The notes under the pieces: model-generated
What the model saw: only the letters and a program-made list of their open reading frames with translations
Database searches by the model: none
What the model was told of the DNA's origin: nothing
Assembly (NCBI GenBank): GCA_947165345.1
Contig: CAMVAA010000010.1
Coordinates: forward strand, 1 to 32,798
Source: an uncultured Bacteroidales bacterium
Lineage (GTDB): Bacteria > Bacteroidota > Bacteroidia > Bacteroidales > P3
Direction of reading: 5' to 3'
DNA length: 32,798 nucleotides
Shown here: piece after piece, positions 1-12,400 of the stretch
How the letters are laid out: every line of letters begins with the position of its first letter
How positions within the stretch are numbered: the first letter of the stretch is position 1
Position numbers and translations under genes: made by a program

Positions 1-475
1 GTGGTTCACCGTCAAGGTGAGTGTCACGGTGCTGTCGCAGCCCGCGGCGTTGGTCATGAGATAGGTGGGCTCGGCGGAAGCGGTATAGGTTGTGCCGTGC
101 CACTCAAACTCGTCGCAGGCTGTCATTGTCACAGATCCAGTATTGCTGCGGTTGACTATCAGGTTGAGGGTGATGACACTGTCGCAACCCGCGGCCGTAA
201 GGAGTTCGTGCGTCGGGGTGGAAGTCGATGCAGTGTAGGTAATGCCATCCTGCCAGGTGAGGCTGTCGCAGACCACTTGATTGTCGGTGAGGTGGTAGAC
301 GGGGTTCACGCGCAGGCTGAGGGAGACGACAGAGTCGCACCCCATCACGGTGTGCAACGAATCGACGTATGTATCCTGCACGGTCAGGGTGCGGCTGCCG
401 AAGGTGTAGCTGTCGCCAGCGCAGATGACACCAGAGAGTGTTGTAGAGACCGAGAAGTTTTCCTGTATCTTGTTC
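1..475 (-). repeat. Three 51-residue 'GCDS' repeats near the C-terminus of the giant protein
   Basis: The first Cys of each unit falls at residues 5654, 5705 and 5756, an exact 51-residue period. Units share the pattern C-x-D/S-x-[FW]-x(3)-T/RxYT ... GCDSxVxLxLxVN. They are diverged in sequence, so this is an old protein repeat and not a recent DNA duplication. Such repeats commonly sit just before a C-terminal sorting domain in Bacteroidota secreted proteins, which suggests the protein ends not far outside the window, although further copies are likely. Confidence 0.85.
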
Positions 476-3400
476 AGCACAAAACTCTTTTCGAAGGAGA
501 GCCCAGTGATGTCGGTGGTGCGCACTCGGACAGCGTACTGGCTGCGGCCGTCGCAGTTGTAGAGGCTAGTGGTGACAAGACGGCCATCGGCAATGGCAAA
601 CATACCGTTGTCAGCGTCACCGTCGCCCTCGACCAGTTCGTAAGAGAACGGCAAGGTGATGTCGTTGTCAATCGTGGTGAGGCGACCGATGACGGTTGCA
701 GGTTGAGCGTTTTCGCGGAAGCTGGAGGCCGTCAGCAGGATATCGGTCGGTGCCGTGTTGTTGTTAATCACCGTATCGGGCACAGCCTTGAGTTCCTCGC
801 GGTTGCCTACATGGTCTACCGCCACAGAGGCGAAGCGGTAGAGGATGCCGTCAACAAGCGTGAAACGCAGACTGCTGTCGGCAGGAACAGAAGTGAAGTA
901 CTCGTAGTTGCCTTCGTTCTGTGAAACATAGAGTTCGACGTGGTCGACACCCGATCCGCCATTATCGTCGGTAGCGCTAAAGGAGAAGAAGCAGTAGTTG
1001 GAGTCTGTGGGCGAGAGGGAAGCCTGCAGAGTCGAGGTGGGAGCCACAGCATCGAAGGTGTTCTTCCACTTGTTGGTAGCAATAGGTGCATTGTCATCGA
1101 AGACGATGGTGGCGTCCACCACAACGGTGTCGCCGGTGGTGCGGCCTGTCTTGGGTTCAATGAGGAAGCTGACGTAACCTTCACCACGCCCCAGCGAATC
1201 GTTGACTGGCAGGAAGCCCATCTGAGAACTGGCGGGCTCAAAACCCGTGGCTGGGTCAATGCTCTGGAATATCCATGTGACACGGTTGTTTTGATAGTCG
1301 ATACCTGCCGTGACATCCACCCAAATGCCCAGGTCGCTGCTAACGTCAAGCCGCTTGGAGTAGGTGGTGCTGTTGGCGGGCACCGAGAAGACATGGTCGC
1401 CGAAGCCGAAGTCGGAGAGGCGGACGCTTGCGATGTTCTGTCCGTCAGGTATAGGATAGACAATAGATACGCGCGTGGCAGGTGCCGTTGCAAAGTCGGG
1501 GTCGTTCTCGAAGCCGATGGTGTAATTCATCTTCTCGGTGGCGGCCACATAGCGTACATCCTCGTTGTAGCCTTCGGGGCCCTTAATCTCGTTGGGATCT
1601 TGCGAGCACTCGAGACCCTTCAGGTAGAGTTCTTTCGTGCCATATGCCACCCGGCCTTCGGCATCGACGACGCGACAGACAATGCTGTAGCGGCCGGAAC
1701 CTGTGACCGTGTAGAGACGGTTGGGCCAACTGTAGGTGTAGGGGGCTGTGCCACCCGTAGCGGTAGCATAGCTCTCAACAGAAGGAGTGCTGCAGACATC
1801 TGTGTGGCAGATACTGCTGATACTGACGCGGAGACGTTCGCAGGTGTCAATCTTGTCGATGTAGACGTAGTCCTCGTACACATTCACGTTGGTGTCGGCA
1901 GCCTCCATCACGCGGACACGGTATCCACCAGATGCCAGGCCTGTAGCTGTGCAGTTGGTGTCGACCAACACTCCGCTGACCGTCGTCCAACGGAAGCGAT
2001 AGTCGGAAGCGGACAATTCTATCGGGAATTCGACCGTGGCAATGCCGTCGTTTCCAACGACGCAGCCCTCAGCCTGTCGGGCAACAGCCGTTATTTCAGT
2101 GTAACGCACTGCGGGTGCCGTGGGCTGGACGGTTTCGGCGACTTCGTCGCGCGAGACGCTGAATGTCAGGTTGTCGGTCGTATTTACATATACATTGACA
2201 TAACCGGAAACACCTGGGCGGATCACTCCGACCATATCGTCAGATACCTGCAACGGTATATTCAACAAGGTGTTATTGTCTGACAAGCCCGAGGTGGTGA
2301 GCGAGATGGGTGTGTTGGCTATACTGCTGATGGTGACCACAGGATCGACAATATCTGTATTGCCAGTGTTGCCGTATTCAAGCATTGCCACCACCACGCG
2401 GTTAGGACGCGGCGATTGCGGGAAGATAAGGTTGGTGTAAAGGTTCTCGGGCGTGCCCGTCACAATACGGAAGCCATCGTGCAGGGAGGCCGTATCCTCA
2501 CCCGACTTGACCACATGGACATCATAGAGGCCAACCGCCTGACCCGTCAGGTCGAAGGTGGCATAGGCTTTATAGTAGCTATCGTAAGTGAAGGTTGCGG
2601 GCCGGATTGTAGCACCTGCGGCATTGGTGAGAGACACCTCCATATCAGGCGTGAAGCGCGAACCCGTGAGCATCAGCGTCACGCGGCCGGTATTACCACC
2701 CTGTTGGGGACTGACCTCCCGGAGTTCGAAAGGCAGAATGTCGGCACGGATAACCACCTGCTGGCTGGCAGCTGTGGGAGTAGCGCCTTGGAGATTAACA
2801 CCATAGTAACCGGCCTCGGTGGCGGGGATATAGAGTTCGGGGTTGTGTGTAAGCTGATCAACAGAAGCGAAATCATATCCAAGAGAACTGCCAATCGTGT
2901 TGTGGGTCACATACAGCATATTGACGGCACCGCTGGTTTCATCTGCCGACTGGAGATGGATGCGGACGGTTTCATCAGTATTGGTGTCGACGTTAAGTTT
3001 ATAATCGTTCACCAAGTTATTGTAGAGCACATCGTTCACCGGGGTGTTGAACGGCAGATTACGCACGGTCAGCGTGAACGGATAGGCCGAGCAGGTAGTG
3101 TTGTTGTCATCGTTGACCTCATTGAACACGTTGCTCACATCAGTCTTGACAATGACGTAGTACTCCCCTTCCGGCAAACCAGAGACGCGGGCCGACAGAT
3201 GCTGCTCAATATCGTCACCCGGGATGATATTGATATAGTTGCTGCCGACACTGCCCAACAGGCGGTCGTTGGCATCGAACACCATGTTGGACGAGAGGTA
3301 GACCAGGCTGCGCAGACCATTGCCCGAGAGAGTATTGCTACCAATATTCTTCACAGACCATGACACCTGCAACGTATCGCCAGAAATCATATTGCCATCC

Positions 3401-6400
3401 ATTGCAATATCGCTGACAATGAGGTCACCAGGCTGTGGCAAGGTAACGACGCACTCCTGGGCACTGATATTGTTGTCCGTGTTGCTCTCGTAGAAACTGT
3501 TGCCACTGTTGGCACGCACTATGAGATAGACTTTGCCGTTCTGCGGCAGAGGCACCCGGAAGAGGGCGGTATCCGTATAGGTCGCATTGGGGGCAAGCGT
3601 CATGCCACGCTTTGTGGTGGTACCCACCTCCACATCCGAAGCCTCATATATGTTGTTCGAAGAGAGGAACACCTTGTCGGTCCACGAGGCATTTTCTATG
3701 GCCTGTTCGCTGACATTGGTGATGGTGTAGGCTATGCGGGCATCCTGGCCGCTGAACACCTGCTCGTCAAGCAGGGCAACGCTGGTCACCGCCAGGTCGG
3801 CTGTAGGCACACTATTGACCGCCACCGGCTGCACCAAGATATTGTTTGCACTGTTGATATCCGGGTTGTTGCCATTGGCATCAGCGAGGGCGATGAGATA
3901 GGCCGGAGAGGTGTAGCCATAGGGCATTTTGAACATGAAACTGACCGTATAGCTGCTGTCTCCCGGCACCACCGTCTGACGCACTACATTGCTCAATCTG
4001 ACATCCGAAGTCTGCAAGACGTCATCCTGCGAAAGGAACACTTGATCAGACCAGTAGTTGGCCAACGTGGGCACTTGCGACAGGTTTTTCACCTGCACGT
4101 CGACAGTGTAGGTGCCACCCCAATCCAACACATCGCTGGTTTCCACGGCATACACCGCCAGGTCGAGCGGGTAGACATTGACCATTATCTGCTGGCTATG
4201 GGTAGTGTTGTTGTTTTCGTAGACATATTCATAGACATTGTCCGTAGCATCCACGACAGCATAGATGTAGTAGAGTCCGCTGGTGACCGTCGTCGGGATT
4301 CTGACTGGCGCGCTATAGTTTGCCTCGTCGCCAGTGGCAATCGTCATGCGGGCATTGTCATCGCCGATAAGCGTTGCAGTGTTCAGACTAAAGGTGGTGT
4401 AGCGTGAGGCATAGAAGCGCGTAACGACAGCCTTATTGACGAGATTGCCGGTGCCTTGGTTGGAGACAGCGTAGTTGATGGTGAAGGACTCACCAATATT
4501 GAGCGACGAGGGGACGTCGATATCGCTGACCACCAGGTCGGGATAGGGCGAAAGCATTATCTCGCTCACGCCGGATACTGCGCGGTTGGAAGCCTCATTA
4601 ACACCTTCGCAGACGTCGCCGTCGGCATTGACAATCTGATGCACATAGTATTGTCCCTGAACACCGTTGGGGATTGCGATGTCGAACGTTTCGACAATGC
4701 TTTGGCCCGCAGCCAGCGTCACCTGACGGGTAACGTAGCACATACTGTCGGCTGCATTGTAGCTATTGGCATTACCCAGATAGAAACGGTCTGTGACCAC
4801 TGCGTCGACATCGGCCTGACCGCTATTGGTCAGGGTCCAGGAAGCTGTTGCGGTGGTGCCGCTCCACAGGGTGTCAAGAATAGTAAGATTGCTGGCGCTG
4901 AGGTCGGGACTGAGGACGGTCAGGTCATAGCCGGTACTGTTATTTTCGTTGGTCTCATAAACCGAGTAATTCATGTCGGCCTTAGCATAGACGGTGACAG
5001 CATCAGCATTACGGCAGGGCAGCGTAAGGGTGTCTGTGTACTCGACATACTCGCCGGCATCAAGCGTGAGATATTCATTATGCTGAACAAGGGTCTGTCC
5101 ATAGAAAGTCAATCCACTGTTGACCCTTCTGCCATTGAGTCTACCCTGACCAACATTCTGCACACGCCACACCAATGTAATGGGCTGGTTGGCGACGACC
5201 TCCTGCAGGGTACTGACCCATACCGTCTGGAGGTCGGGCAACGAGATCTGCAGCGGCGTAGCCTTGCGGAGCACGTTGTTGTCCTCATTAGTGTACTCAA
5301 AGACATCATCGTCGGCATCCGTCATAATGTAGAGGTAACGCGCATCATTGATGCTGTCGGGAATAGTGATGGTCATCGTCTCAGTGTAACTCTCATCAAT
5401 ACCGAGACTGCGTCCGTAGATGTAGCGGCTGCCGATGCGGCATGCATTCTGCAGGTTGAACTGAGGATCAGCCGAGAGGTAGGCCAGGTCGCGCCAGTGG
5501 CCATTGCTGATGGCTCGTGCACCGACGTTTATCACCTCATAGGTTACAGTATAGGTAGCCTTGGCGGAGACCAGATCGGTATCCATCATAATGGTCATCA
5601 CCTCAAGGTCGGCGGGAGGCGACATGATAACATTGATAGTCTGGGCTGATTCTTCGACATTGTCAGCCTCGTAGATACTTTCGTAGACGCTATTCTGGAT
5701 GTCGGTGCTGACAAACACATGATAGGTGCCGCCAAGCTGCAAGGGAAGCACAGCACGGATGGAATCGGAATAGTTGGATTCCATGTTGAGGGTACCGTCG
5801 TGATAAGAAGTACCCATCAGTATGGCTGTGCTATAGTCCAGTTCTTCCTCTTCCGAGAGATACACAGCGTCAGACCAACTGCCCAAGGCGGCGGCATCCC
5901 CCTCGTTGGTCACCTGCCACAGAATGGTGATTGTGTCACCTGAGTAGGCATTGAGAGGATGTCCCACATTGGTTACATGCAGGTTGGGTGTCGGCGGAGG
6001 CAGTATGGTCTTCTGTATATAGAAGAAGTTATCCGTTTCAACAGTCTCTTCCATTTGGCTGTGGACATACCAGGACGGGTAACTTGTATTCTGCGACTGC
6101 AGATAGGGGTAAGGAGAGCCTGTATTGCTGGGAGTGTAAGGCAAGGCCATCACGGTATCACCGGTCGGAGCATAGTTGATATTGTTGGCAGAATACTGGT
6201 CGGCGAAGACGAAGAAGTAATAGCCTCCGATATAGTCTTGCGGCAACTGCACATTGACACTGTTGGTGTAGCTCTCTCCCGGAGCGAGCGACTGTAGATT
6301 AGGCACTGTCGCCAAAAGTTGCTCGTCTACATCGTACAGGAAACCTCCACCCACTCCGTTGTGACCGGTGACCCAGATATAGTCGTTCCAAGTGGCACCC

Positions 6401-9400
6401 GGAGGCGTGCTACCCTGGCCGTCGTTGACCACCGTCCACTCGACGGTGATGGTCTGGTTGGCAGCCACACGATCGGGAACGGTGAAGCCGCTGACATGCA
6501 GATTGGGCAGCGGTGCTTCCTGCAGGGTCATGACGTCGCTGGTGCGGCTGATGCACTCATTCCATGCCACTACCTTCCAGTAGAAGTACGAGCCATGATT
6601 GTTTGCAAACGAAGGAACATTGTATCCGCTAACACCCGCCGTGGTAAGGCCACGAAGTGTCGGCGTTGTGGGCTCGCTATCTCCTGCCTTCCAGAAGTAG
6701 AAGTCATAGGATGTAGCCATCGGCATCGATGTCCATGCGAAATCGAGCGCCTGTGTGTAGAACTGTGTGTTGTTCTCGGGCATCATCGAGGCGAATTCAT
6801 CCAGCGGGGTGAGCAACGACTCGTCACAATCGGTGGTGAAATTCACCGGGATGGAATAGAGGCTGACGCCGCCGCTATCGCACAAGGCACGCACGTATAC
6901 GGTATATGTGCGGTTGAGTAGCAGGCCGTCGAACACCACAACAGTGTCTGTGGCAGTGAAGGTTGAATCAAGGTCGCTCTCATCCTGGAGCACCCTGACA
7001 CTCCACGAACTTTCCTCGCCCATCGGCTTCCAGCTGACAGTAGCCGTGCTGCTGGTGACATTGTTAGCCGCAACACCCACGACCGAGGGGCACGAGGTAT
7101 TGACATCGGTCTCATAAGCGCCGAGGTCGACCACCCCTACCATACGAGGATTGCCAGCAAGGTCTGTCGCCGGCAGGTAATAACTCATCAGGCTGTCACC
7201 ATAGTTGATACACGGAGAAGTGACATGGAGCGTGTAGTCGCCATGCTGGGGATCGTTGAAGCGGACATAGAACTTGCTCATGTCGATGCCGTCATTGGAA
7301 GACTCGACGTTGATTACCAACAGACTGTCGGTGATGCCGCCTTCCACAGCATTGTGGCCATACTTGCAGCTGCCGTAAACATTGTTCACATAGTAGCCTT
7401 TCTTGTTCCCCCACACCACACTGTTGGCAAGCATGCTGTAACTGCTACTGCCATAGAATCCACCACCATTGCTGTTCTGTGAGGTGTTGGCCACGATGGT
7501 GGCATTGACCACATGTCCGTAGCTGGTTGTGTAGATACCGCCACCGGAGTAATACGAAGTGTTGTTGGCAACCAAACAGTTGCTCACCAGAGCACTGCTG
7601 AGGTATACACCGCCACCGTAACTGGTTGCGTTGTTGTCCACAATCTTGCAATTCTCAAGGCGGGAATAGAAAATATAGTACTTCTTTCCGGAAATAGTCT
7701 CACTGCTGTATGAACCGGCAATATATACACCACCGCCGCTTACGGCCGTGTTGCCAGACACCACACAATTGACAAGGCGTATACCCCGTCGCAGGTAGGC
7801 GCCACCGCCATTGGTTCCGTTAGAAGCATTGGTTGCGTTACCATTGCGAAGGGTAAATCCGTTCCACTCCACATACTGGTTCGTATTGGTGATATCGCTT
7901 GCCTGATACAGTACGCGGTACATATTGCCACCGTCAAGGATAGTGGCATGGTTTTCGAGGTCGCGGAGCAAGAGGTCGTAGTCCTCGGCTTCGTTGCCTT
8001 CGAATCCACCATACACATTGACAGAAGGAACAACCTTGAAAACGCCCTGGTTGGCGTCCGGAGAGCCATAATAGATACCCTCCGCCACCCATACCGTCCT
8101 GATGTTGGTCATGGCAGCCACACGTTGAGCCATGTTGATGTCATCCATAGCATTGTCCCATGAGGTGCCGTCGCCAGTACCGGTAGCCTGTGCCTTGACA
8201 TAGATGATAGTGCCATACTGCGGCATCTGGATACCCTCGTAAGAAGTTTCGTAGCAGCCCATATCCACGGTGTCTTGCTGCACGCGTGTGTTGCCATCCA
8301 AATCGGCGACCTCATTCACCGTGCCGGCATTGCCTCGGTTGATGCAGAACGAACCCTGTTGCAGGTGCCAGTCACCGCCGCTATAGGCACAGCCGGCGCC
8401 CTCTGTCGGAGCGACAAACTTCGGGCCAAACACACCTTCGTTCTCTGCATTCAACAGGTAGTTGCCAGCAGTATTGGCTGTAGCAAGGCCTTCGATGGCG
8501 CAATTGTAATAGTAGGCACCGGTATTTGTCTGGTCCGGACCATAGTTGTTCCGGTTGCCCCACAAGATACTGTTGTAGATATAGTTGCTGTATGTACTGC
8601 TGATATAGATACCTCCTTGGTTGGAACTTGTCGTATAGGCATAGTTGTTCACCACGGTGACATTTCTCAAGTTGCAGTTAGATTGCAAATAGATACCACC
8701 ACCACTGCCGCGGCTGGCGTTATTGCTTACCAGGACATTGTCCATGTCTGTACGGGTGGCATAGATACCGCCGCCGTTACTGGTAGCGCTGTCGCCTGTG
8801 ACAATCGTATTGGTGATGCTTGCAGAAACATTGTTAGCACACGCGTAAATACCGCCACCAGTTTGTGCAACGCAGTTCATTACCTTGAAGTTGTTGACCT
8901 TCATGCCATCCCTCATCAAGATGCCACCGCCGTTGCCGGTGCTTCTGCCATTACGGACCGTGAAGCCATCCCACAAGGCTGTCCCGTGGGTGAATGCGGC
9001 GCTTTGTGTGATGACTGTGCGCTCGTTCTGGCCGTCGAGGATGGTGGCATGGGCAGTGACGTTGCGCTGATCCGGGTTGTAGTTCTCCGGCTCGTTGCCG
9101 GCAAATCCGCCATAGACATCAACATATTCCTTGACGGTGAAGCCGCCATAATAGGTACCTTCGGCCACCCAAACCTCAAGGGGCGTGTGGTATATATTGT
9201 AGTTGGCTTCTGCCGTGGCAAGCACCCAATTAAGGTCGCTGGATGCGTTGCTCCACGAAGAGCCGTCGCCCGTGCCCTGGGAGGTCACATAGTAGCGACT
9301 CAGTCGCTTGGGCAGTGTAGTGAAGCTGACGGAACGCCACAACGAGGTGTCGCCGGCGCCACAGATGGCACGGGTGCGCACCGTATAAGTGGTGTTCTGG

Positions 9401-12400
9401 CGCAGGTTGGCCAACAGCTGGTTCGTCAGCAGCGGGAGCGAAGTATATTCGGCATCGCCAGCTTCCTTGTACTGCAATTCCACCTGAGAAGCGGCACCGG
9501 TCTGGCACAAAACCGTAGCTGACGAATCGGTCACATTGTCTACCACCAACAGCGGCCGGCTGCAGCCGGTATTGCCACAGTGCTTGTTGAAGACAACAAC
9601 ATTCCTGCTACTGGAGGTATTATAGGAATTGTTCTTTGACAGCTGGATAATCTGGCCATCAGTATAGTTATACAACGTCCGGCTAACACTTTCATCGGTC
9701 ACATAATAATTGGAACTACTTGTATAGGAGCCAGTCGAGTCAAGTACGGTAAGCACAAGGTTGTTGCTTCCATTATAGTCGAACGGATTCTGCAGCGGTA
9801 TCGTCAGCCATCCGTCGACAGGCTGGTTAAGAGCGATTGTGCCGTCAAACACCAGACTCATCTCAGACGGGAGAATCACCGTGCCACTGCCCGAACCGAA
9901 GTAGGAGAGCGCCGTGTGACCCAGATAAATCTTGACATTTCGGTTGTCATCCATAGTCGAGCTTTGTTGGAAACGGATGGTGTCAATCAGGCCGCCGTCG
10001 CCCATCTCTCCTTGCAAGAATATCTGCTGGGAGAACGAATACATGTAATAACTATTGAGCGGGAGAGAGCTGTTTGTATTGCTGTGTGCCGCCGAGTCGC
10101 CGATGACCACTGGGTTGCCGCCCTCGGAGCATTCGGTCATGAACTGCTGCACAGCCGTAAAGCTGCTGACAGCCTCTTCGTCACAATAGGCCTTCATCCG
10201 ATAGTAGTAGAGTGTTTGAGGCTGCAGGCCTTCAATCATGTAGCTGCTCCCCGTCAGGTTGGCGACCGACGTCCACTCGTCGGTGTCGTCGGCGCGATAG
10301 TCGAGTTGCACATTGATGGCGCCGCGCGGGGTACCCCAGCTGATGACGGCAGCCGTGCTGCTCGTCTGGGCGCTCAGGCTGAAGGGATAGACACAGATCA
10401 GGGTGCCGTCGTTCTCCAAGCATCCCATGTCGGTGCGGCCGCCATAGATTCTGATGTTGCCAGCCGCATCCTTGCTGCTACGCATCACCACGTCGTCGGT
10501 GCCGGCATCGATGCAGGGCGAATCCTCCATCAGACGGAAGTCGCCGTCCACGGGCGAAGCGAACAACGGATAGACAAGGAGATCGTTGCTGCCGTCGTTT
10601 TCGGAGGCAAGGTCGATATTGTTGCTGCCAGCATAGCCGCCTTCCACGGCACAGTATCGCATCGAGTCGAGATCCGCTTGCGCCGCCGTGGGGCTGGTCA
10701 AGCTTCTGTTGCCCCAGATGATGCTATTGACGATGGTGTTGTAGTTGTCGTAAGTGCCGTTTTTGCCAATACCGACGACCTCTGTGCTGCCGGTCGTCGT
10801 GTTGTTCACGATGTCGCAGCCGATGAAGGTCGACCTGTAAGTACTCACAGCCCCCGAGGTTGTCGTCGTATTGTTCCACACCATGCAGCTCTCAAAATAG
10901 GAATAGTAGCCATATACCGCAGCCATATAGCCCGAGTCACCCACAAAGAGGCAACGCAGCACGGTGTCGTTCTGGGAATAGAGACCGGAGCCCAGAGCGC
11001 CGCTGTAGAGCGTCTTGTTATAGGAGGCCTCCGTGTTCTCCATACGAATGCCGTTGGAGTAGATACCGCCACCGTAATAGTCGGCCTGGCAATGCGAGAC
11101 CACCGTATTCTCGATGACGGCGCCGTGGTTGGCATAGATACCGCCACCCGAGCTGGCCTTGCTGTTCTCAACGGTGAAGTGGTTGATGCGCAAGCCGCTG
11201 CCCATATAGACACCACCGCCATTTGTGTTGTTTGTACCCTGCACGTTGCCGTTGCGCAGCGTGAAGCCGTCCCAGAGCGTGGCAGTATTGAACTCGCTGC
11301 TTGCCTGCATCAGCACACGCATGCTGTCCTTACCGTCGAGGATGGTGGCATGCTGCACAAAGTCGCGCTGGCTGAGGTCGTAGTCCGCGGCTTCGTTGCC
11401 CGCGAAGCCACCGTAGACATTGATGCCCTCGAAGGCCGTGAACCCACCGTAGTAGGTGCCCTGAGCCACCCAAACCTCCACCGGCTGACGGTAGAAGCTG
11501 CTCGAAGCGGCAGCGGCATCCAGAGCCCATGCGATGCTGCCGGCGGCATCCTCCCACGAGGTGCCGTTGCCGGTGCCATTGGCTGCCACATAGTAGCGGC
11601 TCTGCTGGCGCGGCAGGGTGGTGAACTTCACCGTGCGCCAACGCGACGTGTCGCCCTCGCCGCAGATGCTGCGGGTACGCACCGTATAGGCGGTATTCTG
11701 ACGCAGGCCGGCAAGCGTCTGGCGTTGCTGCAGCTGCATCGAGGTATACTCTTGGTCACCTTCGGCCTTGTATTGCAGCTCCACCGCTTGCCCCGCATTG
11801 GTCTGGCAGACCACCACGGCCGACGAGTCGTTGACGTCGCTCACCGAGAGCAGCGGACGCGCACAACCGGTATTGCCGCAAGTCTTGCTGAAGAGCACCA
11901 CATTGCGATAGCTATTGATGTTGAAATAGTATTCGTTGCTGACAGTTATTTGGCTATAGCCATTGGTATACAAACTCTTGTTATCATTTGTATATTCGAC
12001 ATAGAAACTTGGGGTGTTGTAGTAATAATACGACGGCGAGCTGTCCACAACCGAAAGTACGAGGTTGTCGCTGCCGTTATAGTCGTAGGCCTCCTGAAGG
12101 GGGATGGTCAGCCAGCCGTCTTCGCCGGTGAAGTTCACCAGGCTGTCGTAGACCAGCTCCTGCTCGCCCAGCAAGATAGCCTCATTGCCGTTGGAGTAGC
12201 TGCTGCGGCTGGTGGTGCCCATATAGATTTTCAACCACCGGTTGGCATCCAGCCCGCTGGCGAGCTGGAAGCGCAGTGTGTCAATGATGCCGCCGTTGCC
12301 CAACTCATCTTTCAGGAACAGCTGCTGTGAGAAAGCATAATAGGAATATCTGATATATGTAGGCAGATTCGAGGTTGTGTTGCTTTTGACACTTGTATCG

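Noticed and set aside
9916-12330. An 804-codon open frame on the plus strand
   Set aside because: It lies wholly antisense to the giant protein. Its translation has no domain, is very rich in Val/Ala/His/Ile as expected from reversed Tyr/Asn/Ser/Gly/Thr codons, and lacks a signal or start context.
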